Shown piece by piece: positions 12,201-24,284 of a DNA stretch of 64,000 nucleotides (its first letter is position 1; every line of letters starts with the position of its first letter). The notes below the pieces were generated by a model that did no database searches, had not been told where the DNA came from, and worked only from the letters and a program-made list of their open reading frames with translations. The stretch is from NCBI GenBank assembly GCA_030544215.1, contig JARZZO010000013.1:38823196-38887195 (forward strand), read 5' to 3'. Source of the DNA: Zantedeschia hybrid cultivar. Taxonomy: Eukaryota > Streptophyta > Magnoliopsida > Alismatales > Araceae. A program made the position numbers and the translations under genes.

Positions 12201-14719
12201 TTAGTGCTCCCAACATTACCTAGAATCTGGACAAGAGTCCATTTCCAAGTTCTAACCCTTAAAAACAAAATCCTGGATCTGGCTTTACTGTATAGATCTC
12301 AAAATCTACCATTGATTAACTTTATCTGTATACGATCTCAACCTAATCCCCCTTCCCCTGACTGCCCAGATTTAATAAGTTCATAACTTCCCATTCGTGT
12401 TTGGACTTTGTATTGTGTATTTAATTTCTTTTTCTATATAGATGTCCAAGTCCACCAAATCTAATTCTCACACACATATGTTCAGGGCAACCAAAATTCT
12501 TCTTCACACCCCAAACCTGCAGAATGATAATGCATTTTCAATTAGCCATCCATTGCCCTGATTTCATCTCACAGGGAACGTCGCTACATTGTAGTATTGT
12601 ACCCGTCTTTTCTAAGCGGTACCCTGCTTTCAGGGAAAGGACTATGAGCATCCTTTCACGTGTTGGAGAAAATGAGCTAGAGAAAACAAACAATAAAGGA
12701 ATGCTATTGTCTCACATCACTATATAGCTTGCTTCTTTTTTTTTAACTCCCTTTGAAGAGCTCTATGGCAATTAACTCTTTGCCTTACTCCCAAGGTATT
12801 TGGAGACTCAGGCCAGCTATATATCTCATATAGTAGAACTGCCACTTCCATTTGTGCCAAATGCAATCATTGATTCATCCAGCTATATTTTTTACCCTGA
12901 TTCATTTGATTTCACAGGGTTAAAAAAACACAATAAAAGATAACAAAATAATCTATGCTTTCGTGAGCGGAACATATAGGGGCTTTCTTATTTGTCTGTT
13001 TGAGGCCCACTGACTAGCCATGTTGCTGGGGCCCCATGGGCCGGCGATTGGCTCAGTTGGCCAGGCCCACATGAACTGCCAGCTGGCCTGGTTGGTGGGG
13101 CCCTGAAGGGCTGGTAGCTGGCCCCTTTGGCTTCCAGTGCTGGCCCACTTCGATGCCTTGTTTTGCATGCAGTTGTCACCTTGCATGTTTCTTCTTTTTA
13201 TCATCATTTCCTGCTAAATGCAAGTTAATAAGAGAGCTGATCAGGCCAATACTTGGACTATGAATTATGCGCATTTTGCATATCAGAAGGAAAATGGAAA
13301 GATGCTGATCCAATTCCACCAAATGATATTTTATGTCATGTATGTTATTAGATAAGTGAACACTTGATTTTGCCTTTTCTCTCTTAATGGTCAGCAGATG
13401 TATACCTTTTCTGTTATTATACTTTACATGTAGGTTTAATGCAACAGACTTTTTGGAGAGACTAAGGGGTAAAAGGCTGATGCTTGTTGGTGATTCAATG
13501 AACCGGAACCAGTTTGAATCTATGTTGTGCCTGTTACGTGAAGCTTTGCCAGATAAGAGCAAAATGTATGAGACTAGGGGATATAAAATAACAAAAGGAC
13601 GAGGTTACTTCATTTTCCAGTTCCTGGTAAGGACATGCACGATCCTCAATGTCTTGGCCAGTGTATTATTTTTTGGGGCATTAAGCCATCATATTTTTTG
13701 TCTGCATATGTTGTGTTTCCTTGGGCTCGGTTGAAATTTCAAGCTCTACTTACCACTGGAACATGTTTAGAATCATTATCCAATTGTTTTTCTGACCATA
13801 TGCACATTGCAGGATTACAACTGCACAGTAGAATTCTGCCGGTCGCATTTTCTTGTGAGGGAAGGAACGCACCTTACCTCTGGAGGGAAATCTAGGCCAT
13901 CGCTTTTGATTGATCGCATTGACAAGTCTGCTGCAAGATGGAAGCATGCTGACATTGTTATCTTTAATACTGGTCACTGGTGGACCCACGGGAAGACTTC
14001 AAAGGGGTAAGTACGAGATGATATTTTCTTACGACTTTTTTCTTCCTCTTTGTTTCGAGTTATCCTTGAGGAAGTCCGAGCTCTTATCTTATCATGAGCA
14101 TTAATGAAACACGTTCATTGACCAGGAAAGACTACTATCAAGAGGGTGATGTCATTTATCCCAAGTTTGATGCCGCTGAAGCCTACAAGAGAGCTATGAT
14201 AACCTGGGGTAGGTGGATTGATAAAAATATGATTCCTGGGAAGAACTTGGTGTTCTATCGTGGTTACTCGACTGCACATTTCCGGTGAGTATGAATTTAT
14301 CTGATAAAAATCTGCAACTAAATTGAGTGATTTCAGCAAAATAATAAATCAGACTTCCCTTAATCAATGCACTATGTTGAGCCAGGGGAGGGGACTGGGA
14401 CTCTGGTGGAACATGCAACGGTGAGTTAGAGCCGATCCTGAGCGGTGCCTTCCTCAACACTTATCCCCCCAAAATGAGGATAATTGAGGAAGTTATCCGC
14501 GGCATGCAGTTCCCTGTAAACCTCTTGAACGTGACGAGGTTGACCAACTTCCGCAAGGACGGGCACCCGTCAGTTTACAGAGTCAACCGGACAGAAGGCC
14601 GGCAAGTTTCCCGGAGGAAGCAGGACTGCAGCCACTGGTGTCTCCCCGGAGTTCCTGATGCATGGAACGAGCTTATTTTTGCGACCCTTGTCTTGCAACA
14701 CCCTCCAACGCAGACATGA
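3248..14719 (+). CDS. TRICHOME BIREFRINGENCE-LIKE (TBL) polysaccharide O-acetyltransferase
   Basis: The exon model joins 3248-3852, 13434-13626, 13813-14006, 14126-14284 and 14386-14719. All junctions are GT-AG and the phases agree, giving 494 residues. The first in-frame ATG (3248) is chosen; upstream codons lack ATG. Residues about 21-39 are a single hydrophobic anchor near the N terminus, followed by a Pro/Ser-rich stem, as in type II Golgi proteins. The PMR5N-type Cys-rich domain begins at KCDLYDGTW (145-153). The PC-esterase domain carries the GDS motif (VGDSMNRNQ, residues 221-223) and the DxxH motif (DCSHWCLPG, Asp464/His467), the catalytic Ser, Asp and His expected of the family. Known members transfer acetyl groups to xylan, mannan, xyloglucan or pectin; the substrate here cannot be told. 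No frameshift or stop is seen. The unusual feature is the 9.6-kb first intron. Confidence 0.93.
3998..4093. repeat. 48-bp tandem duplication in TBL intron 1
   Basis: Two adjacent units (3998-4045 and 4046-4093) begin AGATGAATCCAAAGATTTGA and differ at only a few positions. This looks like a local slippage or repair duplication. Confidence 0.85.
6890..7845 (+). repeat. Unclassified repeat-rich tract, possible LTR relic, in TBL intron 1
   Basis: A TATA-like CTATAAATACCCC at about 6890 follows GA-rich DNA with CACCGGTGG-type repeats. A similar TCTATATAAACCCCC sits at about 5296. From about 7260 to 7845, diverged copies of AAAGGATACTTAATGG recur (for example 7604 and 7722) with intervening TATTG.TATAGT.CATTAG blocks. 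This suggests an old tandem array or the leader of a degraded retroelement. No reverse transcriptase or gag reading frame is visible, and no target duplication was found. Confidence 0.35.
7858..8327. mobile_element. hAT-type MITE in TBL intron 1
   Basis: The element is 470 bp. Its ends are imperfect inverted repeats (CATAGTTGTGAATC at the left; the right end read in reverse gives CATAGTAGTCAATC). It is flanked by a perfect 8-bp duplication CCTTTAAG (7850-7857 and 8328-8335). Subterminal DNA is packed with GGGACGGG/GTCCCGTCC motifs in both orientations. An 8-bp duplication and repeated subterminal motifs are hallmarks of hAT elements. There is no transposase frame, so it is non-autonomous. Confidence 0.85.
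10367..11354 (-). mobile_element. LINE-derived non-autonomous retroposon in TBL intron 1
   Basis: This 988-bp insert is flanked by a perfect 11-bp duplication CCAGCATACTG (10356-10366 and 11355-11365). A T8 run directly inside the left duplication is a poly(A) tail read backwards, so the element lies on the - strand. Read in that sense it starts with a long C/T-rich leader and ends with a LINE-like tail (AATGGCAACCTTTTAATG before the poly(A)). There is no endonuclease or reverse transcriptase, so it seems to be leader plus 3' end only. Long frames inside it are artefacts of the C/T-rich composition. Confidence 0.75.
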
Positions 14720-17600
14720 AGGTGGCTGCAAACACCAAGTGATTGCTTTCTTACCCATTGATTGGGTCATAGGTTGCTGTAGCACCTCATCGGATAGACC
14801 AATGCTTTTGCCTTCGGCCAGAAGCAGAAATGGTGCAGTGTGTTCTCCAGAAAAGGTGGATTGGCACGCAGTCGCCATCACATTGATATGGTCAAATGTA
14901 GTGAGTTGCTGGTGAAGCTTCCTACAGCACCGCCATTCCAATGGTGGGACCAGGTCTTCCACACCCTTGGTTTTATTTTTACAGTCAAAATATGTATAAC
15001 CCTTTTGAGGAGACTAATCATCTGCTGTGAGTAGAACAGAAATGGGGTCACAGCTTACACAAGCATGACAACCTTATCGTCCACTGTAGAAAAGTGTTAA
15101 GGGAATAATCTCAAACTTGGATTTCAAGGCTTCCTAAGGATGACCAGCCGGGTTCGTTCCATACCACACATTTGGCAGGATCCAGTTCTGAAATTCTTCA
15201 CCTACCCATCGTCTTAATCATCAGATGGGTCAGCAGTCTAATTCGTAGTTGAAAGCCAGCCAATTCAATATATTTAAGAGAAAAGGCAAAGGGTATGCCA
15301 TCTACTTGCAATGATCGATTGGATTAGGAAAGATCGTGTGGGTCACTACAAATCCTGCATCCGGAAATCTGAGTCATTGAATCATCAGTTTGATTCGCCT
15401 ATATTTTCTACAACCATATGCCCAGAAAAAGTTACTCGCTTGGTGGTGGTTGTATTCCACTAGGTCTCGTTTTGATTTGATGCCAAGTGTTGGCTCAACA
15501 ACTGGACTGTTCCAGCTGCTGTTGGCCAAATCCAGGGCTGGGTGGTCAACTAGAACTGCAGGTTAATGGGGACTGTGATTTAGTCTAATTGAGTTGGACT
15601 CACCTATAAGTCATAAAGCTGTACATCTGGGCATGACACCTCTCCATTCATTGGGTGCATTGTGTCATGATGTAGAATACCTGTTACCAGCTTAATGATC
15701 ATAATCTATGTATCCAAGAGTTGGTGGGTGGAGGGTACGTGTGAAATTTCTGTTCTCCTCCCACCCATATCCGAATGAGACAGTACGGACGTGCCCTTCG
15801 AGTCTTACAATAATAGTTATACAGAACCTGAGGAAGTCAACATTGGACTAAGTAGTTGTATGTGTGTCCCCCAAGCAAGTATGCTCTTCTTTTATTTTTA
15901 ACTAGTTCTATCACGATGTGTGTCTCCCAAGCAAGTATGCACTTCGTTTATTTTTAAGGTTTCCTTCCCCTTGATATGTCTAGTACTATTTTGCGGAAGA
16001 AATCTCAGGCATCGGCCAACACACGCGCACGGGTTGTCCAAACATAACCCATTTTTGGACAGCTCGGTTACTATTAAAATGGGAGAGGACGTCGAGTGCA
16101 CTATCTGGGAGGTAGATAAGTATTCATGTTCTTGTTATTATTAAAGAGGGCTACAAGTCAGATTAATGCTAATATGCATGGAAGAGTAAACGGCTTTTTT
16201 AAATTCCTGATGTTGCAAGTGCTGTCATTGATGAGGGGATTAGGTAGTATAGTATTCCATTCGGAACCTCGTAGTTAGAAGATAAGCCACTACAGTATGC
16301 AACTGGGTATCCGTTTGTATCCAAACCAGGAGACTCTCTCTCTCTCATATTCATCAGTTTCTTTCTTACAATTTGACTAAAGAGGGTCAGTGGGATGCGT
16401 TGCCTGTTTAATATTCTTCCTCCATGGATGATGTAAGGGGGTCTAGTAACGTTTCATCACACCTTAAAGGGAAGGGGAAGACACGGGAAATCTCTGTGTG
16501 CGCGTGCGTGCGTGTGTGTGTAATATCTTAGTCCCTCGTTTCTTTTGGTTTTGACCCTGGAGTGGTCAGTGGCAGGCTGTTCTATCTTCCTCCAAGTCTC
16601 CAATGGATGGTGCAAAGGGGTCTTAGTAACTTTTCTTCAGCCCCAAGTTCCTAGAGGGTAGGGGATCACCATGGGGCTCTTGCAGGCTATCAAACAAATC
16701 TTTAATGTTCAGTGTCTTAGAATTGTGATGCATCTCAATTTAATTTCTTTTTGCTATCGTTAATTTCATGCCTAACTGAATTAGCATGAGAAAATCCAAA
16801 AGAGGGGAAAGCGTTTGGGGGATGCCAAAGAAGAAATTAATAAGAAAAAGAATGTGAACAACCCCGGCAAACAAGGGTCCACTGCACCCATCATTGGGGA
16901 ACACCATCCTTAAGCCATGGGGAATTTGACCCCCCATCCCCTCCCTCCACTCGAGAGATGTCCCTAGGGCGACCTCCCCCCACCTCCCCATTAATTCAGG
17001 CCAATTCCATGATTAACTTATTAGATTGTGGTTTGAAGATCCGTGCGTGCTTGGAATGTGTGGGATTATAATTTTTTTTTCTTTGTACAAATATATATAA
17101 AAGTGGCCCACTAGCTAGCTAGTAATTCACCAACTTCCAAAAAAAATTTCCAGTCCTCGGTCTGTCCCATGCTAGTGGACCTCTAATTTTTCCCCTTCTG
17201 ATGATCTCTATATACTTCTAGAATAGAGAAGATCTGAAAGTTGTCATCAAGTGACCTTTCCAATTTCGTTCATCTTTCCCCATGGAAGAGAAGGATTTAG
17301 ATTGTTCAGTAAAAAAATAGTATGATGGCATGTTTCTTGTATTTTTTTTTTTCGATCCAAACAAGGAAGGTTTGGTTGTATGAAGTATGAACAAAATCCC
17401 CCAGGAAATCAACTTGCAGACACCTAGCTAGAGACTAACTTCTAACCCTCAAAACCACCCATTTATATGGCCTTCTCATCAATAATAAGGCAGAAAAGAA
17501 GAGAAAAAATTATAAAGATCAGTAGAGCTAGCCAAGACGCGGATGTATAATTGAGTTATCTACAAGTAGTACTACTAGCTACTACTGCCGGGGATGATCT
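14720..17600. other. 3' flank of TBL and intergenic region
   Basis: The first several hundred bases presumably contain the TBL 3' UTR. No further gene was recognised. A diverged tandem duplication of about 60 bp sits at roughly 15850-15960 (shared CCAAGCAAGTATGC followed by TTTATTTTTAA). Two similar stretches with TAGTAAC(G/T)TTTC(A/T)TCA occur near 16445 and 16625. The rest is unremarkable AT-rich sequence. Confidence 0.5.
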
Positions 17601-17619
17601 CCATGTTGGCCTCTCCTCC

Positions 17620-18698
17620 CTAGCATGCCATGGACGAGTCCTTGATGGCGCAGCTGTAGAACCGGGGCTTCGCCACGGCGGTGACGGCGTCGAACCCGGA
17701 GGCGCCGGGGACCTTGCCGTCCACGGCCGCGATCCTCTCGCAGGAGGGGCACATGGTGAGCGTGGCCGCCTTGGGCAGCTGCACGTAGAACGGCGGGCCG
17801 GGCTTGATGGACCTTAGCTCCTGCAGCTCCTTCTTCAGCCGCCGGTTCTCGTCGCTCAGGCTCTCGCAGCACTTCTTCAGGAACTCGCAGTCCACCTCCG
17901 TCTGCTTCAGCTTCGTCCTGCACCAAACCAAAACCCTTAAGAAACCGGGGAATCCTTCAAAATGAGTAGAAGCTAGCTTATGATCTTAAGAAATATATAT
18001 GTATGCATGGTTTGATATGATTAAACTTTCCTCAATGTGTGTAGATGGCATGGGTAGAAGGTGGTGATCTCATAAACATACATATGCATGGATTTATATG
18101 TAGTATATGATACGTACCTTGCTCTCCGGTTTTGGAACCAGACTTCTACTTGGCGGGGGCGAAGGCTCAAACGGTCTGCGAGTTCTTGCTTCTGGGTCTG
18201 TAGATGATGATCACAGCTGTTTTGATTAGTTTTTGATCTGTTTGAAGTGATATATAACTCATGCAGAAGGATGAGAGAGAAAAAAAAAATTATGCACACC
18301 GGAGTGAGAGTGTTGCGCTCCCGGAAGCTGTCCTCGAGCAAGGCCGACTGCTCCTTGGTGAGGCGCAGCTTCTTCCTGGCGCTGCCGCTGCAGTCTCCAC
18401 CTCCTCCCCCTCCTCCTCCCCCGCTGTGGGGGTTTCCACCGCTGCTGCTCTCTCGGGCCTCCTTCTCTGCCGGGTCTTCCTCCTCCTCCGCCGTCCTCAG
18501 CCGCATCCTGCTCATTCCCTGCTCCTCCCCGGCCACCTCCCCGTCCTCCTCCTTGGCGCAGGTAGGGAACAGGACGTGGAACTGGACAGGTGGGCGCGGC
18601 CCCTGCTCGCGGGCGCGCCTGCGGCTGGCGGCGGCCAGGGCGTCCACCGCCGCCCCCAGCCCGAGGGCGAGGCTGGTGTTGCATGGCTCCTGCTCCAT
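17620..18698 (-). CDS. Homeodomain-leucine zipper class II transcription factor
   Basis: Exons 18698-18300, 18197-18118 and 17917-17620 (complement) join with GT-AG borders and consistent phase to give 258 residues. The N terminus carries an EAR-like LALGLG repression motif (about residues 10-15), then acidic and Gly-rich linkers. The homeodomain spans about 108-162 and includes the helix-3 motif VEVWFQNRRAR. A leucine zipper follows directly (TEVDCEFLKKCCESL onward). The C-terminal CPSCE motif (216-220) is the class II signature and is linked in the family to redox-sensitive oligomerisation. Class II proteins bind pseudopalindromic AATNATT sites as dimers and usually repress. They act in shade, auxin and leaf-polarity responses, though which of these applies here is unknown. 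The leader has a CT tract (18721-18742 as GA on the + strand). It appears intact. Confidence 0.95.
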
Positions 18699-18720
18699 GG
18701 CTGGTGGCGCGCCCTGCCAC

Positions 18721-18742
18721 AGAGAGAGAGAGAGAGAGAGAG
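18721..18742 (-). repeat. (GA)11 microsatellite in the HD-Zip 5' leader
   Basis: A pure GA run on the + strand is a CT run in the transcript sense, a few dozen bases upstream of the HD-Zip ATG. CT tracts in plant leaders are common and can influence expression; no specific role is claimed. Confidence 0.9.
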
Positions 18743-18838
18743 GTGCGCGGTGAAGGAGACCTTGTGGCTTAGCACATGTGATGAAGGGAAGGGTTTGGTG
18801 TGGGGAGGTGGGGGAAGGGGAGATGGGAGGAGGAGGCA

Positions 18839-18848
18839 ATATATATAG
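18839..18848 (-). promoter_or_regulatory. Putative TATA box of the HD-Zip gene
   Basis: Read on the - strand, TCTATATATATT lies about 145 bp upstream of the ATG and upstream of the CT-rich leader. Position and sequence suit a core promoter. Confidence 0.5.
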
Positions 18849-18849
18849 A

Positions 18850-21825
18850 TAAAAGAGAAGGGAAAAGAGAGGAAGAAAGGAACGGGCGAGGAAATATTGA
18901 GACTTGTTTTGTTTGTTTCTTGGGGTTTCTGAATGCTTTCAATGACGCGAGTAAAGGGCTGTGCGTTGGAATTACGCTGCTACTTAATTTGAGAACAGGA
19001 AGGAGGAGGATATATAAGAAGTGTGTGTCCAGTGTCAAATTTCTGTGTCACAAAATTATTTTTTTAATTAAAAAATTAAAAAAAAGAAGAAGAAAAAGAA
19101 CAAAAATGTTGACAATGAGAGAGAAGCCATGACATGAAGAATTCCTACAGCTCTACGAGGTGTAAACGTAGGGATAAACGTATTGGACCGTGTTTGAAAA
19201 GGAAAGTCTAAATGCTACCCCCCCTTAAGTCTCACATAAATAGATCTTTCCCGGCAGTTTCTTGCTAGTCTTGGCATCTTGTGAGGAGTTAATACCGTGA
19301 TATAACACCCCCCTCGGGCAATTAAGGCTGTGGGTTTTTCTCCATTTTTTCTTGGGGGATATCATTAAGAAATCATAAACTTCCTAGGATACTAATTAAC
19401 CCTCAACAACATGAAAATTCAGGCAGGAAAGGAAGAACTTGGTTTGCTGACACAAATAGTTAGCACAATCACTGTAAAAGAATCAAGCAAAAGTATAGTG
19501 CCAATATATAGTAACACGAGGATTAATATTATTATGCATACCACACAAAATTTTATCATAATGATCCAAGGTTATTCAGGAACTAACACTTGTCAGTTAC
19601 AAGAAAACTTGTATTAATTAAAACATCCTTTTAACATGAATTATCCAATTTAATGATCAAATAATTATGGATGAATGTGACAAAGAATGCGATATAATTA
19701 AAGCATTCCTCATCAAATAAAAGATTAAAAACCTCATAAGTTTCTTTATCAATTACACTAGAGTTTTGACCGATAAGAGCAGCCTTCAGTTCCGATGCAT
19801 TAACTAGAAACCTTGACTCGATTGGTGCAACGGATGAGATTATATATGAACAGGGTCCATGGGGTTAATTACATTGCATTAACTAGGGAAAAGAAAGGGG
19901 ATTTCACATGATTACGAGGCCATCAAGTTCTCTTAATTAGATGGGTAATAAAATCCAAATGACCCACCAATGCATGGTAGGCACCGGTGGTTGCATGCAA
20001 AATGGCCGACCGGGATTTTTTTGCACCCCCGGGCGAGACATGTTGCAGAGTTACCACGCCACCGACTGGTCTCCCCCGGCAAAGGGTAGGTGGGGCCCTC
20101 TGCGACTGAAACGGTCAAATACCCGATTAATGACGGTGGTTAATTGTCTCTAATTGCGGGTAATTTGTCACCGCCCGGGGGGAAGGGGGAGAGGAAGTGA
20201 CCCAGTGGGGCCCACCTGGGTTTGATTCGGCTCACCGTGGCCGCATGATTGCCCGGCGGCTCCCCTGCTTGATGGCCCCTGATGGGGAGGTCCCATGCGG
20301 GAGTGTGTGGGGTAGGGGGTTCATCATGTGGGGCCCAGTTGTAATCACTTGAGGTGAGCCCACGCTGGGCCCACGGTTGGTCCACACTCATGGTCCGAGA
20401 AAGATTAGGGTTATGTGTAATATCGAGTCTCGAATGTCTTGACTGGGTGGGAAGCATGTATAATTATTTGCGAGTTTTGGTAAAAAAAAAAGAAGTGGAT
20501 AAAATAGGAAGAAATCCGATCAATATCGTTTGACAATTTAAATATTTGAAGGTTAAAATTCTGTCTAAGAACAGAATAATCTGATGATTTTCGTTCGGAG
20601 TTTTTTTTTTTTTTTTTACTTACATAAAAGAAAATGAGTTGAATATCTTGCCTTTTTGTCAAAAAGAATACTTAGTCTTATCATCTTTTGTCAAATAGAA
20701 AATTAGCGAATGATAGAATAACTCATTCATAAAAAGATGCTCTTCCTCACATTTATTTTCTTTGCCAACTGAAGGGTCAAATTATGATACCTAATAATTG
20801 TCAGCACTTTTTTTTTTTTTCCCTTTAACTAGTCTCGTGGCACCTTTGCATAGTAAGGATTATGATTTGACTCATTTAGATCAGCATAAAATATATGGGA
20901 GAGAAGTTAATTTCTACAAAATTTGCATGATATTCTCTTGGACATTTAGATAAGTTGATCAAGATATATGAGTTATGCTTTGGCTCCGATATGTTGGAAT
21001 ATATATCTTCTCTTTGATTTGATAATTGTATTTTTATTCCATTTAGAACAAGGACGCCAAGCTGTAGCTATTTTAGTAAATTTGGTAAAAAAAGTTGAAC
21101 GAGAAATTGAATAGATAGAAATAAACTCTTATTCTAAGTGAGACAAGTAATTTAACCTCTTAGCCGAATTAACTATTCCGAGTTATTCTCAGAAATTAAT
21201 TCTCAACAAAAAAATCATTCTAATAATAATTAATCAAATTGGGAAAGGGGAATGCGATAGATAACATAGTTTATTTAGCTCTTATTTGCTCATTAAACAA
21301 GCTTTAAGTAATTATTGACTGAGTTTTAACTTACCACAAGAGTACTAGGTAATCTATGTCATGAGATAGAAAAAGGAAAATCATATAATAATACTCTTTG
21401 ACACTAAACTTAACACTAGTTACAACAGAACAAAAATGTTTTTACTCTAGTGAAATATGTCGACTACTTAAATTTTAAAGTCTACTTAAATTTTTAAATC
21501 TTGTCTCTTTTGTCTTTTTAATATGTCAAAATCAATATTATATCAATTCTCATGGAAAAATAAAAGAAAAATATATCATCTTTGATTGTGAAATATCATA
21601 AAAGCATACTCACAATGACGAAAATCTTTTCCTCTCCGGGTGGCATACATTTTACCTTCGGTGTTTGGTTTGACCTAAACAACGTAGTAAAGTAGTCTGT
21701 GACACGTCTGTCTCCAAGACTACCATCCCCTTTCCTTTGAATATAATGGAGATAACCACGATCGGTAAAAAACCAATTATTCACGCCAAGGGGTTTGCTT
21801 GCTTGGTTTTCCAGGATTATTGAAT
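18850..21825. other. HD-Zip upstream region and intergenic DNA
   Basis: No gene was recognised. A GC-rich patch (about 19970-20400), rich in GGGCCC-type words, interrupts AT-rich DNA and might be an old MITE, but no inverted ends or target duplication were found. The nearest kilobase to 18.85 kb presumably holds HD-Zip promoter elements. Confidence 0.45.
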
Positions 21826-21834
21826 CTCTTAGAA

Positions 21835-22111
21835 GAGTAATACTTGTTGCATCGAGGGTGTCAATTGTATTGACCGTCGAAGTAGTGGGTAAATGATAAT
21901 AATAAAAAAATAAATTGATATCATCTTTTGTACAGGTTGATCTCCGATCAGAAGATCTAAAAAAATCTCAAAAAATCAAAAGTAATTATTAGGCTCGGCC
22001 CATTAAAGACATTTTCTTTACAGTTCATTGGGGTTCGATTTTTTATTTTTCAGATTTTTTTTACACTGAGAGTTATTGCAATTGTCACCCTCGGTGCAAC
22101 AAGTATTGTTA
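21835..22111. mobile_element. Mutator-type MITE
   Basis: The 277-bp element has inverted ends (GAGTAATACTTGTTGCATCG; the right end reversed reads TAACAATACTTGTTGCACCG). They continue as GAGGGTG(T/A)CAATTG on both arms. Flanks are 9-bp near-identical duplications CTCTTAGAA (21826-21834) and CTCCTAGAA (22112-22120), the size typical of Mutator-like insertion. No coding frame is present. The ends resemble those of the element at 34399-34767. Confidence 0.7.
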
Positions 22112-22120
22112 CTCCTAGAA

Positions 22121-23472
22121 TTTATTCCAAGAGAGGAAACAGTGCCAAGATCCTTTATATCCCAGTTATATTCCACTCGTTCAAATTGATTCAAAATCAT
22201 TCTTGTTTTGTGTTTTTATATAAGTGGCTCTTTTTGTAAACTGTTATAACCTTGCCATCTAGATAAAAGTTAAAAGATATAGGTTTGAAAATTTTAAACA
22301 AAGCATATGCATTTAAAGTATGAACTAGCCTTGGAAATAAAAGTGCTCCTAAATGCTATTAATAAGACTTTTAAGCCCGCTTGTTAATTAGCAGTCAATT
22401 ACTCCATACCAGCTAGCATCACTCATAAGAGTTACCTGAGATGAGACCTTCATATATAATTCTCTACTTAATTAGGATAACATGAATGCGGTCAAATCTA
22501 TCAGCAGTGCATTTGGAACGGATGGTTTGAAGAAATCTAGGATGTAAGGAGTTCGAAACTGATCAGGAATTAACGGTTACCTAGCTCAAATGAGCAACCT
22601 AACAAGTCGAGTCAACAGCCGTGTAATAGAGTTGCCTTTGCTGACCTAGTCCTTGAACCGTAAAGGACACAAGGAGGTGCTGTGTGGGTTTAAATTCTAA
22701 TGTCAGTCAGAACATTGGATTAAATAAGAGATGAGATTCTTCATATCTCATTTATGATTTATCTTTATTCATAAAGGTGAAAGTTAAATCATTTAATTAA
22801 TTACAAAAATAAATAAATAGTATTAAACTTTATTTCTAATATTTATTATTATTGAGATAGTCTAATAAGATAATAATAACTTATTTCGTTACTAACGAGA
22901 TCAATCTCTCTCTCATTTTTCTCTCAATCTATGTTTCAACATAATATTTATTGAGATAATCTCATGGGATAATAATAATAACTTTCAATACACTTTATAG
23001 TTTTCTATCTCAATTCACATTTCTATTAGATACAATAATTTTGAACTTTTAATATTTACTAAACAACTAGCCTAAAATATTCATAGAAAAAAATATTAGT
23101 ATTTCTAAACATATATTCTTCTGTAATTATTTTATTCATTCCTTTAGAAAGAGTAAAAAAATAATTTCACTTATATTAATTATAATTATTTATTTAAATA
23201 TGTTAATTGTACGGGATTGCAACTAGTTATATTATAAAGAATGAGGTCTAAAAAATTTCAAAGTTCCACTTTATATGCAAACTTGACCCGGGCACAGGCC
23301 CGTGCAAGTGGAGGGCGGTTTGCTCTACATCTCTAGTCAGCTGAAATTTTGTGTTTCTTTGCATGTATGTTTTCATGCATATGGTTAAAGTTGGAATCAG
23401 TGGAATGATAACTTTGTGTTGTCCTTTGAAATTTCATATTTATTGTAAACAGCCAGACAAGTCGTATCATAT
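22121..23472. other. AT-rich intergenic DNA, nothing recognised
   Basis: This stretch contains short A/T runs and repeated AATAATAATAA words (about 22850-22990) but no supported gene, transposon end or RNA gene. Confidence 0.5.
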
Positions 23473-23484
23473 ACATGCTGATCT

Positions 23485-23692
23485 CTCTCTTTTTTTTTTA
23501 ATGTTAGCCCGAACGATTAAGGGTAATACTGGGAAGGGAAACACTCACAGAAGCCCTTGGATTCGAAACTCGGCTAAATACGCCGAAATGAGAACGAAGA
23601 GGGACATAGTCACCCGTGAGAGACCCCCACCGGGTCGGATCTCCCCGCCACAAACAGGGAGAAGGGTCCATCACGCTATGCGGGCAAGGACA
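23485..23692 (-). mobile_element. SINE-like retroposon
   Basis: A 208-bp insert is bounded by a perfect 12-bp duplication ACATGCTGATCT (23473-23484 and 23693-23704). A T-rich run at the left end is the tail of a - strand element. Read on the - strand it begins GTCCTTGCCCGCATAGCG and contains an A-box-like TAGCGTGATGG and, about 140 bp on, a B-box-like TTTCGAATCC. Size, variable-length duplication, tail and box-like motifs fit a tRNA-derived SINE, though the promoter boxes are imperfect and their spacing is long. Confidence 0.65.
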
Positions 23693-23704
23693 CATGCTGA
23701 TCTA

Positions 23705-24259
23705 ATAACTTGAATTGTCATGACATATGATGATGCAGATACGTACATTTGATACCATAAGTACTTGCAAGTTTGAAAAACACATCTAGAGAATATCAAT
23801 AACACATCAATGAAAGGAAAACGTGATCATCTATGGGTTACTTTCAAGCAAACGCAGATGAAAGAAAATAATTGAGACCACGTAAATGTTTTCTTCTTTG
23901 AGTAAGGATCCTCTTATTCTGAAATGGGATTGTGAATTTTTATGTGTTTTACTCATAAGAAATATATGATAAATTTGACATTTTACTTACTTTTTTTGAC
24001 CAAATGACTGACTTAGCGCTATCGCTTGTGAGTGGAGCATTGAGTCTACGAGATGAGATCCACATCTTGCAGCTACTACACCTCTATTAACCCTACTCGC
24101 AATATATGGGAGTGAACTTGGCACACACCATTAACTTTATCTAATCGTATAACTATGCCTACCTCTGAGCAGGACACAGAGAGATACAAAACATAAAATT
24201 TAGAGAATCCCATCTCCTCAAAATCTTAGAGATGAGATCTTTCTAAATCCCCATGCTTC
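23705..24259. other. Intergenic DNA left of the CACTA element
   Basis: No gene or repeat was recognised here. The sequence is ordinary AT-rich DNA that leads directly to the CTC target site of the CACTA insertion. Confidence 0.5.
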
Positions 24260-24284
24260 CTCCACTACAAGAAAAACATGATTT

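Larger units (their letters stand above)
3853..13433 (+). other. Very long first intron of the TBL gene (9581 bp)
   Basis: The donor is AG|GTAGGC and the acceptor is ATGTAG|GTTTAAT; splicing rebuilds an Arg codon between the Cys-rich domain and the catalytic domain. Other introns in the gene are about 100-190 bp. The intron holds mobile DNA, listed separately. It also holds pyrimidine- and purine-rich low-complexity DNA (about 5330-5760 and 6100-6880) and two GATCGG-rich patches (about 5060-5230 and 9175-9262) that resemble hAT-type subterminal repeats but lack matching target duplications. A patch rich in GGCCC/GGGCC at about 13000-13150 is unexplained. No host exon was recognised inside. 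Confidence 0.85.

Noticed and set aside
18247..18848. Long + strand frames opposite the HD-Zip gene
   Set aside because: They mirror the GC-rich first exon of a clear HD-Zip II gene on the other strand.
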